Below, one piece after another: positions 55,308 through 63,940 of a DNA stretch of 64,000 bases (the stretch's first letter is position 1; each line of letters opens with the position of its first letter). This DNA is from an uncultured Dysgonomonas sp. (GTDB lineage Bacteria; Bacteroidota; Bacteroidia; Bacteroidales; Dysgonomonadaceae), in assembly GCA_900556485.1 (NCBI GenBank), contig USOX01000011.1:36224-100223 (forward strand). Direction: 5' to 3'. The notes under the pieces are model-generated. The model ran no database searches, was not told where the DNA came from, and worked only from the letters and a program-made list of their open reading frames with translations. The translations under genes were made by a program, and so were the position numbers.

Positions 55308-55874
55308 ATGAAAATATTGATTTTTGATAACTATGATTCGTTTACATATAATCTTGTTCACTTAGTAAAAGAATTGGGTTTTACAGATGTAGATGTATAT
55401 AGGAACGATAAAATTACACTGGAAGATGTGGCTCATTATGATAAAATAATTCTTTCTCCGGGGCCGGGTATTCCTTCTGAGGCAGGATTACTATTACCTT
55501 TGATAAAAGAATATGCTGGTAAAAAACCGATATTAGGCGTATGCTTAGGACATCAGGCAATAGGTGAAGCTTTTGGTGCAACTTTAGCTAATTTAGAAGA
55601 TGTTTATCATGGGGTAGCTACCAAAATAAAAGTTGTACTTCCTGATTATATATTTGATGGGATCGGAAACGAATTGGAAGTAGGAAGATATCATTCATGG
55701 ATTGTTAGTAATGAACATTTCTCAGATTATCTTGAGGTTACAGCTATGGATAATAATGGACAGATAATGGCTCTTAGACATAAAAACTATGATATACATG
55801 GTGTACAGTTTCATCCCGAATCGGTGCTGACACCGGAAGGGAAAATAATAGTAAGTAATTTTCTAAATCATTAA
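55308..55874 (+). CDS. trpG: Anthranilate synthase component II (glutamine amidotransferase)
   Basis: The 188-residue class I amidotransferase has the oxyanion region SPGPGIPSEAG, the nucleophile in GVCLGHQAIGEAFG and the His-Glu pair in GVQFHPESVLTP. It supplies ammonia to TrpE. Confidence 0.96.
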   Translation: MKILIFDNYDSFTYNLVHLVKELGFTDVDVYRNDKITLEDVAHYDKIILSPGPGIPSEAGLLLPLIKEYAGKKPILGVCLGHQAIGEAFGATLANLEDVYHGVATKIKVVLPDYIFDGIGNELEVGRYHSWIVSNEHFSDYLEVTAMDNNGQIMALRHKNYDIHGVQFHPESVLTPEGKIIVSNFLNH

Positions 55875-55885
55875 CACAGAGAGTT

Positions 55886-56683
55886 ATGAAGATTAGAATG
55901 ATTAATCTAATTGCACTATTCTTCCTATTATCGGTGTCTGCCGATGCCCAATATGTTATCAGCGACAAGGATGGTTATACAAATGTGCGCGAAAGGCCGG
56001 ATGTAAATTCACCTATCATAGGCCGGATTCTTAACGATCAATTATTCTATAATGCATATGATGTATGTGAGTTTGATATGAAGGACGCTTCAGGCAACGA
56101 TATTGAGGAAACGGAGAAATGGTTACCTGTGTTGATACGGCAACATCCTCTTGTAGGCTACATTTATAAAAAGAATGTCAGACAAATCTCTCTATGTCCT
56201 GCTATAACTCCTCACCGAACGGGCGCAATGACAGCTCTATTTGATGATAACAATCTGAAAATAACTATCACTCTGCAAAGCATCATCGATAGCGAATTTG
56301 TTATTCGTAAAAACAGCCATTCACATACCCTGCGGGTAGGGCAACACAAGCCCTATTTTTCTTACGACGGGAATACAGTTATAAAAGAAATGTTGATAGA
56401 ATGGAAAAATCAGAAGAGAAAAATCAGTGAAGTTTATTTTTACGACCTCTTTTTATACGAAAATCTATTAGAAAATTTAGATTCCTTTGGCAATGGCGAA
56501 TGGAGTCCCATCCAATTGAGGAAAGGCGATCATAATACCTACTATTTATTAATACATGGTGGCGATGGTAGCGAGTCGTATAGTGTTACATTCATTATCA
56601 AAGATGGGAGAATAATTACACGCAGCCTGTTTGAAATCTGTGAGCCTCCAGCAGTTATTTTAACAAACGATGAGGATATATAA
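55886..56683 (+). CDS. Secreted SH3-domain protein in the trp operon
   Basis: The 265-residue protein has a signal peptide (about 1-22, ending ADAQ) and a bacterial SH3-like domain (DGYTNVRERPDVNSPIIGRI, split at VRERP). The rest is unclassified. It is placed between trpG and trpB2, 11 bases after trpG, although a secreted protein has no clear role in Trp synthesis. It may be a passenger acquired by the operon. Confidence 0.8.
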   Translation: MKIRMINLIALFFLLSVSADAQYVISDKDGYTNVRERPDVNSPIIGRILNDQLFYNAYDVCEFDMKDASGNDIEETEKWLPVLIRQHPLVGYIYKKNVRQISLCPAITPHRTGAMTALFDDNNLKITITLQSIIDSEFVIRKNSHSHTLRVGQHKPYFSYDGNTVIKEMLIEWKNQKRKISEVYFYDLFLYENLLENLDSFGNGEWSPIQLRKGDHNTYYLLIHGGDGSESYSVTFIIKDGRIITRSLFEICEPPAVILTNDEDI

Positions 56684-56741
56684 TATACCAACGATTTTTC
56701 GAAAATAAGATAATTAACAACTAAATAAAATTAACCGAGTT

Positions 56742-58100
56742 ATGAACAAAAAAATCATTTTAAGCGAAAACGACATTCCAAGAAGCTGGTATAACATTGT
56801 AGCGGATATGAAAAACAAACCGTTACCACCACTTCATCCAGGTACAAAGAAACCATTAGAAGTAAGTGACCTGGAGCCAATATTTGCAACAGAGTTGGCA
56901 AAACAAGAGCTAAATAGAGCTGACCGCTGGATCGAAATTCCCGAACCGATTCGTGAATTGTATAAAAATTACCGTCCAACACCTCTTGTACGCGCATATG
57001 GTTTGGAGAAAGCATTGGATACTCCGGCACATATCTACTTCAAAAATGAAAGTGTGAGCCCGGTAGGTTCGCATAAACTTAACTCGGCGATAGCTCAGGC
57101 ATATTATTGTAAAGAACAGGGTGTGACTAATATCACTACCGAAACCGGTGCAGGGCAATGGGGAGCGGCGCTATCATATGCTGCCAATCATTTCGGACTG
57201 GATTTGGCTGTCTATATGGTAAAGATTAGTTATCACCAAAAACCTTACCGTCGTTCTATTATGCAGACTTATGGAGCCGAGGTTATAGCATCACCGAGTA
57301 TGAGTACCAAAGCCGGTCGTAAGATTATTACTGACAATCCATCTTATCAAGGGAGTCTTGGGACGGCTATCTCAGAAGCTATAGAACTGGCTCAGAACAC
57401 ACCAAATTGTAAGTATACATTAGGTAGTGTGTTGAATCATGTTGCTCTTCATCAGACTATAATAGGCTTAGAAGCAGAAAAACAAATGGAAATAGCAGGT
57501 GAATATCCGGATGTAGTAATCGGTTGCTTCGGCGGAGGTTCAAATTTTGCAGGTATATCTTTTCCTTTCTTGCGTCATAAGTTGACAGAAGGCAGAGATG
57601 TTCGCCTTGTTGCTGCAGAACCAGCATCATGTCCGAAGCTGACACGTGGTAAATTTGAGTATGACTTTGGTGACGAAGCCGGATATACTCCACTTCTACC
57701 TATGTATACATTAGGGCATGATTTTGCACCTGCTAATATCCATGCCGGAGGACTTCGTTATCATGGAGCGGGAACTATTGTTAGCCAGTTGAAAAAAGAC
57801 GGATATATAGAAGCTGTTGATGTGAAACAGCTGGATACATTCGAAGCCGGTATTCTATTTGCAAAAGCAGAGGGTATAATCCCGGCTCCTGAATCATCTC
57901 ATGCTATCTATGCAGCTATTCAGGAAGCATTGAAAGCAAAAGAAGAGGGAAAACAAAAGACAATTCTATTCAACTTGTCTGGTCACGGACTTATCGATAT
58001 GGCTGCTTATGACCGTTATTTTGATGGAGAATTGTCTAATCATGAGTTGTCTGATGAAGAGATTGCAAAGACAACCAGTGCATTGGAAAAATTAGTATAA
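56742..58100 (+). CDS. trpB2: TrpB2-type tryptophan synthase beta-like protein
   Basis: The 452-residue PLP enzyme belongs to the TrpB2 subgroup. The N-terminus (SENDIPRSWYNIVADM) and length are typical. The lysine is in SPVGSHKLNS (Lys112), followed by TETGAGQWGAAL. TrpB2 usually does not bind canonical TrpA; it may salvage free indole. This organism therefore encodes two beta chains in one operon. Confidence 0.94.
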   Translation: MNKKIILSENDIPRSWYNIVADMKNKPLPPLHPGTKKPLEVSDLEPIFATELAKQELNRADRWIEIPEPIRELYKNYRPTPLVRAYGLEKALDTPAHIYFKNESVSPVGSHKLNSAIAQAYYCKEQGVTNITTETGAGQWGAALSYAANHFGLDLAVYMVKISYHQKPYRRSIMQTYGAEVIASPSMSTKAGRKIITDNPSYQGSLGTAISEAIELAQNTPNCKYTLGSVLNHVALHQTIIGLEAEKQMEIAGEYPDVVIGCFGGGSNFAGISFPFLRHKLTEGRDVRLVAAEPASCPKLTRGKFEYDFGDEAGYTPLLPMYTLGHDFAPANIHAGGLRYHGAGTIVSQLKKDGYIEAVDVKQLDTFEAGILFAKAEGIIPAPESSHAIYAAIQEALKAKEEGKQKTILFNLSGHGLIDMAAYDRYFDGELSNHELSDEEIAKTTSALEKLV

Positions 58101-58106
58101 ACAGGA

Positions 58107-58163
58107 GCTGTTAACTATTAGTCGTTAGTTTAATATAAGCTAACGGCTAATGGCTAGCAGCTA
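58107..58163. repeat. Solo AGCTAATGGCTA-type palindrome
   Basis: AGCTGTTAACTATTAGTCG and its continuation TTAGTT pair with AAGCTAACGGCTAATGGCTA and GCAGCT; roughly 25 bases per arm with about five mismatches. It resembles the two ends of the four-helix-bundle cassette at 53439-53873 joined without the gene. The next repeat unit runs into the annotated start region of trpD. Confidence 0.65.
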
Positions 58164-58178
58164 ATGGCTACAAATAAT

Positions 58179-59177
58179 ATGAAACAAATATTAAACAGAC
58201 TTTTCGAGCATCAATATCTTAATCGAGATGAGGCTAAAGAAATATTGACGAAAATGTCGGCGGGAGATTATAACGAATCGCAGATTGCAGCTTTTATCAG
58301 CGTTTTTCTGATGCGTAGTATCAGTGTTGATGAGTTTTTAGGTTTCTCAGATGCTTTGTTAGATTTAAGGGCAAATGTGGATGCTTTAGCAGCTTATAAT
58401 CCTATAGATATTGTAGGAACGGGAGGGGATAATAAAAATACTTTTAATATTTCAACATTAGCCTGTTTTGTGACAGCTGGAGCCGGATATAAGGTGGCTA
58501 AACATGGAAATTATGGAGCAACTTCAGTTAGTGGTGCTTCGAATGTAATGGAACAACATGGTGTGAAATTTACTGCGGATGTGAGTAAGCTGGAGGAATC
58601 TCTGGATAAGACAAACATTGCTTATATGCATGCTCCTTTATTTAATAATGCATTGAAAGTTGTTGCTCCTGTTCGGAAAGTATTAGGCGTTCGTACATTT
58701 TTCAATATGTTGGGTCCTGTGGTTAATCCTATAAAGCCCCAAAGGACTGTGTTAGGTGTGTTCAATCTGAAAATGGCGCGATTGTATTTTTATATGTATC
58801 AACAGACAGATGTAGATTATTCGATTGTACATAGCTTGGATGGATATGATGAAATTTCGTTGACGAGCGATTTTAAGATTATAAATAAACACGAAGAACG
58901 CATATACACTCCTGAACAACTAGGCTTAGATAAATGTACAGAAGCGGAGCTTGATGGAGGCGAGACACCAGAGGAAGCGTCCAAAATATTTGATAATGTT
59001 ATCAATAATGTAGCAACAGAAGCCCAAAAGAATGCAGTGATAGCTAATGCAGCAACAGCTATCCAGACAATTAATCCTACATTATCGTTCGAAGAGTGTA
59101 TTGCACAGGCTCGGGAATCTATAGATAGTGGAAAGACAAAAGAAACTTTTGTGAGATTTTTGGAATTAAATACCTGA
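58179..59177 (+). CDS. trpD: Anthranilate phosphoribosyltransferase
   Basis: The enzyme has about 332 residues and transfers phosphoribose to anthranilate. The PRPP site is IVGTGGDNKNTFNIST, and the anthranilate site is KHGNYGATSVSGASNVME. An in-frame ATG at 58164 lies within the repeat (AATGGCTA), so I prefer ATG 58179 (MKQILNRLFEHQYL). The upstream start was probably created by the repeat insertion. Confidence 0.94.
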   Translation: MKQILNRLFEHQYLNRDEAKEILTKMSAGDYNESQIAAFISVFLMRSISVDEFLGFSDALLDLRANVDALAAYNPIDIVGTGGDNKNTFNISTLACFVTAGAGYKVAKHGNYGATSVSGASNVMEQHGVKFTADVSKLEESLDKTNIAYMHAPLFNNALKVVAPVRKVLGVRTFFNMLGPVVNPIKPQRTVLGVFNLKMARLYFYMYQQTDVDYSIVHSLDGYDEISLTSDFKIINKHEERIYTPEQLGLDKCTEAELDGGETPEEASKIFDNVINNVATEAQKNAVIANAATAIQTINPTLSFEECIAQARESIDSGKTKETFVRFLELNT

Positions 59178-59196
59178 TAACGATAAAAGCATATTT

Positions 59197-59277
59197 AATT
59201 TATCTATAATAGAAAAAGGAAGAGAAAAAAAGTAACACTTTGAAAGTATCCAAAAAGTGTCACTTTTGTCACTTTTT
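59197..59277 (+). repeat. Bipartite dispersed element, copy E
   Basis: TTTATCTATAAT near the start, AAAGTAACACTTTGAAAGTA in the middle and AAAAAGTGTCACTTTTGTC plus ACTTTTTG at the end match copies B and D. It lies between trpD and the first MFS gene, 83 bases before the latter. Confidence 0.75.
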
Positions 59278-59360
59278 GAATATAAAGTGATGAAATACAA
59301 GGTGTAGAGAACACAATCAATATTGTACTTGTTTATAGCTTGAAATAAATAGCTATAAAA

Positions 59361-60548
59361 ATGGACAATAAAGCGAATATAAGTTCTTTAAGATATACAA
59401 GAGTCGCAGTCTCTGCATTCTTCTTTTTTCAGGGATTATGTTTTTCCAATTGGGCTACCCGTATTCCTGATGTTAAAACTAATTTAGGATTGGATGATGC
59501 TGAGTGGGGAACAGTTTTATTGATGATGCCAATAGGACAGGTTTCGGCAATGGGTATAACAACACCTCTGATAACGAAATTTGGAAGTAAGAGTATTTCG
59601 TTGATTGGCTTCTTGCTGTTCGCCATAACTTTTGTTACAGTTAGTTTGGCTCGTGACCAATATTCGCTGATGGTTATATTGGTGCTGTTAGGCTTGTTTG
59701 CAAATTTATGTAATCTGGCTGTTAATACGCAGGCTGTTAATTTGGAGAAACTATACGAAAAGCCAATAATGTCTTCTATTCATGGTAGTTGGAGTATTGC
59801 CAATGTTGTAGGAGCATTAGTCGGCATGTTATTTATAAATATCCGGCTTAGTACATTGCAGCATTTTGTTAGTGTGGCGTCGGTATCTCTTCTTCTGATC
59901 CTGTTTTTTACTAAATTTTTACTTCCGAAACTGATTGATAAAAAAATCCATGAACAAAAAATAGCAAAAGATAAGATTGCGAAGAAAAGGCCTGAGCATT
60001 TTTTATATCTGTTAGGTATTATCGGATTTTGTGGTCTTGCCATGGAGGCTACAATGGTGGATTGGGGTGCTATATATTTTAAAAGTGTGGTAGAAGCTCC
60101 GGAAAATCTTTATTCATTGGGTTTTACAGCATTTGTAATAACGATGGCTATAGGTCGTTTTGTTTCCGATAAGGTTGTCGAAAAATGGGGAGAGCGCTCT
60201 TTTTTCATAATGTGTGGATTAATTGTTATTGTGGGAGCTTTGTTGACATTCGTTAGTCCCAGTTTAATAACTTCGACTTTGGCTTTTATGATAATAGGTT
60301 TTGGCATAGCGGGAATTTCACCGGTGGTTTTTAGTGTAGCTGCTCGTAAAACAATGGTGTCTGCACAGTTGGCATTAACATTGATGTTTGGATTGTCATT
60401 TTCAGGCTTTCTTCTTATTCCACCATTTATAGGGTATTTATCTTATATATTGGATCTTCGTACAGCCTTTACTTTATTTATTGTTTTAGGAATTTGTGTT
60501 GTAACTTTGGCCTCAGTTTTGAGAATACTAAAAAAAGAAATTAGGTAA
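59361..60548 (+). CDS. MFS transporter (first of tandem pair)
   Basis: A 395-residue protein with 12 predicted TM helices. The N-terminal motif FFFFQGLCFSNWATRIPDVKTNLGLDDAEWG is of the YbjJ-like MFS type. It is paralogous to the next gene, whose start codon overlaps its stop by one base. The substrate is unknown; location between trpD and trpC hints at an aromatic compound, but this is inference. Confidence 0.88.
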   Translation: MDNKANISSLRYTRVAVSAFFFFQGLCFSNWATRIPDVKTNLGLDDAEWGTVLLMMPIGQVSAMGITTPLITKFGSKSISLIGFLLFAITFVTVSLARDQYSLMVILVLLGLFANLCNLAVNTQAVNLEKLYEKPIMSSIHGSWSIANVVGALVGMLFINIRLSTLQHFVSVASVSLLLILFFTKFLLPKLIDKKIHEQKIAKDKIAKKRPEHFLYLLGIIGFCGLAMEATMVDWGAIYFKSVVEAPENLYSLGFTAFVITMAIGRFVSDKVVEKWGERSFFIMCGLIVIVGALLTFVSPSLITSTLAFMIIGFGIAGISPVVFSVAARKTMVSAQLALTLMFGLSFSGFLLIPPFIGYLSYILDLRTAFTLFIVLGICVVTLASVLRILKKEIR

Positions 60549-61732
60549 TGAGTGATAATGTGGTAATTGATCAGCCACTCAAACGTATTCGTTTAGCAGT
60601 ATTGATCTTTTATTTTTGTTCAGGTATTTGCTTTTCCAGTTGGGCAAGTAGAATACCGGATATAAAAAATACACTGGGGCTAGGGGATGCTGCCTGGGGA
60701 ACTATTTTATTGATGATTCCGATCGGACAGATTTGTGGAATGACGATTTCCGGATTGTTGATTTCGAGGGTAGGGAGTAGGAAGATTTTGCCTATTGCTA
60801 TCGTTGGATATGCTATATCATTAATCTTGGTAGGAATGTCGTCTACTGAATATGCTTTAATAATAAGCTTGATAGTATTCGGGTTTTGTGGTAACTTTTG
60901 TAACATTTCTGTTAATACACAGGCTGTAACAGTAGAGGCTGCCTATCATAAGCCTATCATGGCTTCGTTTCATGGAGGATGGAGCCTTGCCGGGTTGACA
61001 GGTGCTTCTATAGGTTTGCTTATGTCTTCGATTCGCCTCAATCCGGTATATCATTTTGGTATTATAGGATTATTGGTTGTCACAGCTTTATTATTGAACA
61101 AAAAATATTTGCAACCAGACTTGAAAAGGGAGAAAACTCCCGAAGAAGCTGCTACAAAGAAGAAAAATAAACCTGAAACTTTTTTATTCTTGTTAGGTAT
61201 TGTTGCTTTTTGTGGTATGGCCGCAGAAGGGGCTATGTCTGATTGGAGCGGACTATATCTGATAGATGTGGTAGGGACTCCAGAGCATCTGGCACCTATA
61301 GGATTAGCAGCCTATATGATAACAATGGCTTCAGGGAGATTTATGATTGATAAAGCCACTCAAAAATGGGGACGAAAAAGAGTTATTCAGGCAGGAGGTA
61401 CATTTATTACAATAGGACTTTTTACTGCAGTTATTTTTCCTCATTTTATTACAACAATTATTGCATTTATGATTATTGGTTTGGGTACAGCAGGTATAGT
61501 ACCTACTATATATAGTGTAGCCGGACAGAAGACCAGGATATCTACAAGCATAGCCTTGACAATAGTTTCGAGTGTTAGTTTCCTTGGATTCCTGATGGGG
61601 CCACCACTGATAGGATATATATCGTCTGCAACAAATTTGAGATATTCTTATGCCTTGATCGGCTTGTTTGGAATATGTATTGTTTTGCTGGCATCTGTGA
61701 TAAAGGTTTTGAAATACGACAAAAAATATTAA
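60548..61732 (+). CDS. MFS transporter (second of tandem pair)
   Basis: A 394-residue paralogue of the previous gene, sharing the FCSGICFSSWASRIPDIKNTLGLGDAAWG opening (split by motif) and LLMIPIGQ. The arrangement (TAATG overlap) points to tandem duplication with functional coupling, possibly a heterodimer or differing substrates. trpC follows one base after its stop. Confidence 0.88.
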   Translation: MSDNVVIDQPLKRIRLAVLIFYFCSGICFSSWASRIPDIKNTLGLGDAAWGTILLMIPIGQICGMTISGLLISRVGSRKILPIAIVGYAISLILVGMSSTEYALIISLIVFGFCGNFCNISVNTQAVTVEAAYHKPIMASFHGGWSLAGLTGASIGLLMSSIRLNPVYHFGIIGLLVVTALLLNKKYLQPDLKREKTPEEAATKKKNKPETFLFLLGIVAFCGMAAEGAMSDWSGLYLIDVVGTPEHLAPIGLAAYMITMASGRFMIDKATQKWGRKRVIQAGGTFITIGLFTAVIFPHFITTIIAFMIIGLGTAGIVPTIYSVAGQKTRISTSIALTIVSSVSFLGFLMGPPLIGYISSATNLRYSYALIGLFGICIVLLASVIKVLKYDKKY

Positions 61733-61733
61733 T

Positions 61734-62513
61734 ATGACTAATATACTAGAGAGAATAATCGAGAACAAGAAAAAAGAAGTTGAACAACAAAAAGCAGTTG
61801 TTTCTATATCTGATCTAGAAAAAAATATATCAGATATTCAGGTTAATTCATTTAAAGAAGCATTGATACAATCTTCTACAGGAATAATAGCCGAATTTAA
61901 ACGCCGTTCGCCTTCTCGTGACTGGATATTTAAAGATGCGAAAATAGAGGATGTGATTCCCCTTTACTCAAAAAATGGAGCTGCTGCTATTTCTGTACTT
62001 ACTGATATGGACTTCTTTGGAGGAAACTTGAACGATCTGAACCAAGCACGGGGGTTAACAACGACTCCTTTGTTAAGAAAAGACTTCGTAATAGATGAGT
62101 ACCAAATTTATCAAGCTAAAAAAGCGGAAGCCAGTGCTATTCTTCTTATCGCTTCGGCTTTAACTGTTGATGAAACAAAACAGTTTGCAGCAAAGGCGAA
62201 AGAGTTAGGATTGGATGTATTATTGGAAATACATAACGAAATGGAATTGGGGCACATTAACAGCAATGTAGATGTAGTGGGTGTAAATAACCGCAATCTG
62301 GCTACATTTGTTACAGATGTTCAGGTGTCTTTCGATTTAGTAGATAAAATACCAAACGAGTTTGTAAAGATATCAGAAAGTGGGATATCTCAACCCCAGA
62401 CAGTAAAGGAGCTACGACAAGCAGGGTTCAAGGGCTTTCTGATGGGTGAAAATTTTATGAAGACAAATAATCCGGGAAAGGCATTGGAAGAATTTATCGG
62501 TGAGTTGTTGTAA
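61734..62513 (+). CDS. trpC: Indole-3-glycerol phosphate synthase
   Basis: The 259-residue TIM-barrel enzyme has IIAEFKRRSPSRDWI, with the catalytic Lys. VLTDMDFFGGN, LLRKDFVIDEYQIYQA and the ring-closing VGVNNRNLATF and SESGISQP motifs follow. It is separated from trpD by two transporters. It completes the pathway together with trpF-trpA on the other strand. Confidence 0.97.
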   Translation: MTNILERIIENKKKEVEQQKAVVSISDLEKNISDIQVNSFKEALIQSSTGIIAEFKRRSPSRDWIFKDAKIEDVIPLYSKNGAAAISVLTDMDFFGGNLNDLNQARGLTTTPLLRKDFVIDEYQIYQAKKAEASAILLIASALTVDETKQFAAKAKELGLDVLLEIHNEMELGHINSNVDVVGVNNRNLATFVTDVQVSFDLVDKIPNEFVKISESGISQPQTVKELRQAGFKGFLMGENFMKTNNPGKALEEFIGELL

Positions 62514-62614
62514 TTCGCTGTTAAATTGATAATAGATGCTTCGTCTTGTTTGGATATAAAGCAACTATAACTTTCTTTTTGTTAATAATGAGATTTTTTA
62601 GTCAACCGATTTCT

Positions 62615-62622
62615 TATCTTTG
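62615..62622 (+). promoter_or_regulatory. -7 box of lipA
   Basis: TATCTTTG lies 29 bases before the lipA start codon. No convincing -33 box at the right spacing was seen. Confidence 0.5.
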
Positions 62623-62651
62623 TTTTATTATAAAATAGATTCACAATAAAC

Positions 62652-63494
62652 ATGGAACGTGTAAAAAAACCGGAATGGCTCAAGATAAAACTGGGAGGAG
62701 ATGCTCATTTTTCTCAGACACAACATATAGTAGAATCTCATGGTTTACATACAATATGCACCAGTGGTAAATGTCCTAATCTGGGAGAATGCTGGGGTAG
62801 GGGAACAGCTACTTTTATGATAGGTGGCGATGTTTGTACCCGTTCTTGTAAGTTTTGTAATACAAAGACAGGGCGACCACTTCCTTTAAATATAAATGAA
62901 CCTGGAAATGTAGCGAAATCGATTCAGCTGATGGGATTGAAGCATGCTGTAATAACATCGGTAGATAGAGACGATTTAGCGGATTTAGGCGCTCAACATT
63001 GGGTGGATACGATTATCAAGATAAGGAAAGTAAACCCAGATACAACTATAGAGGTTCTTATTCCTGATTTTCAGGGAAAAGATGAATTAGTAGATATGGT
63101 CTGTGAAGCGAGGCCGGATGTTATATCTCATAATATGGAAACAGTTCGTAGCCTTACTCCTCAGATACGAAGTGCAGCTAAGTATGACACCAGCCTTTTA
63201 GTATTGAAGAGGATAGCAGAAAACGGTCTGAAAGCTAAATCGGGACTAATGTTAGGCTTAGGAGAAACAACAGAAGAAATATTACAGACAATGAATGATT
63301 TGCTGGCTGTAGGGTGTGCAGTGCTAACAATGGGACAATATTTGCAACCTACCAGAAAACATTTGCCTGTATCGGCTTATATACATCCTGATGAATTTAA
63401 ACGTTTGAAGGAGAGAGCTTTGGAAAAAGGTTTTGAATATGTGGAGAGTGGGCCTTTGGTACGCTCATCTTATCATGCAGAAAATTGCTTATAG
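62652..63494 (+). CDS. lipA: Lipoyl synthase
   Basis: The 280-residue radical SAM enzyme inserts two sulfurs into octanoyl groups. The auxiliary cluster cysteines are in CTSGKCPNLGEC (36, 41, 47), and the radical SAM cysteines are in CTRSCKFC (62, 66, 69). The C-terminal SSYHAE motif with the conserved Ser is present. The next start codon is 2 bases after its stop. Confidence 0.97.
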   Translation: MERVKKPEWLKIKLGGDAHFSQTQHIVESHGLHTICTSGKCPNLGECWGRGTATFMIGGDVCTRSCKFCNTKTGRPLPLNINEPGNVAKSIQLMGLKHAVITSVDRDDLADLGAQHWVDTIIKIRKVNPDTTIEVLIPDFQGKDELVDMVCEARPDVISHNMETVRSLTPQIRSAAKYDTSLLVLKRIAENGLKAKSGLMLGLGETTEEILQTMNDLLAVGCAVLTMGQYLQPTRKHLPVSAYIHPDEFKRLKERALEKGFEYVESGPLVRSSYHAENCL

Positions 63495-63496
63495 TA

Positions 63497-63760
63497 ATGA
63501 TTGAACAGGTTGAATTTTCGTTACAGCCCCGTAAAAGAGGTTTTCACTTGGTGACAAATGAGGTTTTACAAAATTTACCTCAGTTGCCTCATGCAGGATT
63601 GCTGCATTTGTTTATAAAACATACATCAGCGGCTCTTACTATCAATGAGAATGCAGATCCTGATGTGAGAGAAGATCTGGAATCTATATTCAATAAATTA
63701 GTACCTGAGCGGGAATCTTTCTATGTTCATACACTGGAAGGTGATGATGATATATCATAG
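63497..63760 (+). pseudogene. YjbQ/UPF0047 family protein, 3'-truncated
   Basis: The frame encodes about 87 residues, matching YjbQ/UPF0047 from its start (IEQVEFSLQPRKRGFHLVT) to HTLEGDDDI, with the conserved IKHTSAALTINENADPDV. Family members are about 135-140 residues. The normal continuation after EGDDD is missing and a stop follows one Ser later. The break coincides with unrelated DNA bearing a recombinase gene, so truncation by insertion is likely. Confidence 0.8.
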
Positions 63761-63811
63761 TTATATAATTATAAAGTGTATCTTTGTGTAAGAATATTAA
63801 ATCTTATAACA

Positions 63812-63940
63812 ATGTTAATACCCACAAAGATAGCCATTTGTCTTGTACGTGTATCATCTGATGCACAAGATTTGGATGAGCAATCAAGAGATTTATTTAA
63901 TTATGCCATTCGTGATGGATGGGATGTAAATAATAATTGA
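63812..63940 (+). pseudogene. Serine recombinase, N-terminal fragment
   Basis: A 42-codon frame encodes LPTKIAICLVRVSSDAQDLD-type sequence, the start of a serine-recombinase catalytic domain with the RVSS nucleophile region and the typical EQSRDL. It ends at NNN-stop where probable IS sequence begins. A -7 box TATCTTTG (63779-63786) precedes it. The rest of the gene is either lost or displaced to the other side of the insertion, outside the window. Confidence 0.75.

Noticed and set aside
53837..58163. CRISPR array from the repeated AGCTAA-type motifs
   Set aside because: The repeats are few, imperfect, palindromic and not regularly spaced, and there are no cas genes.
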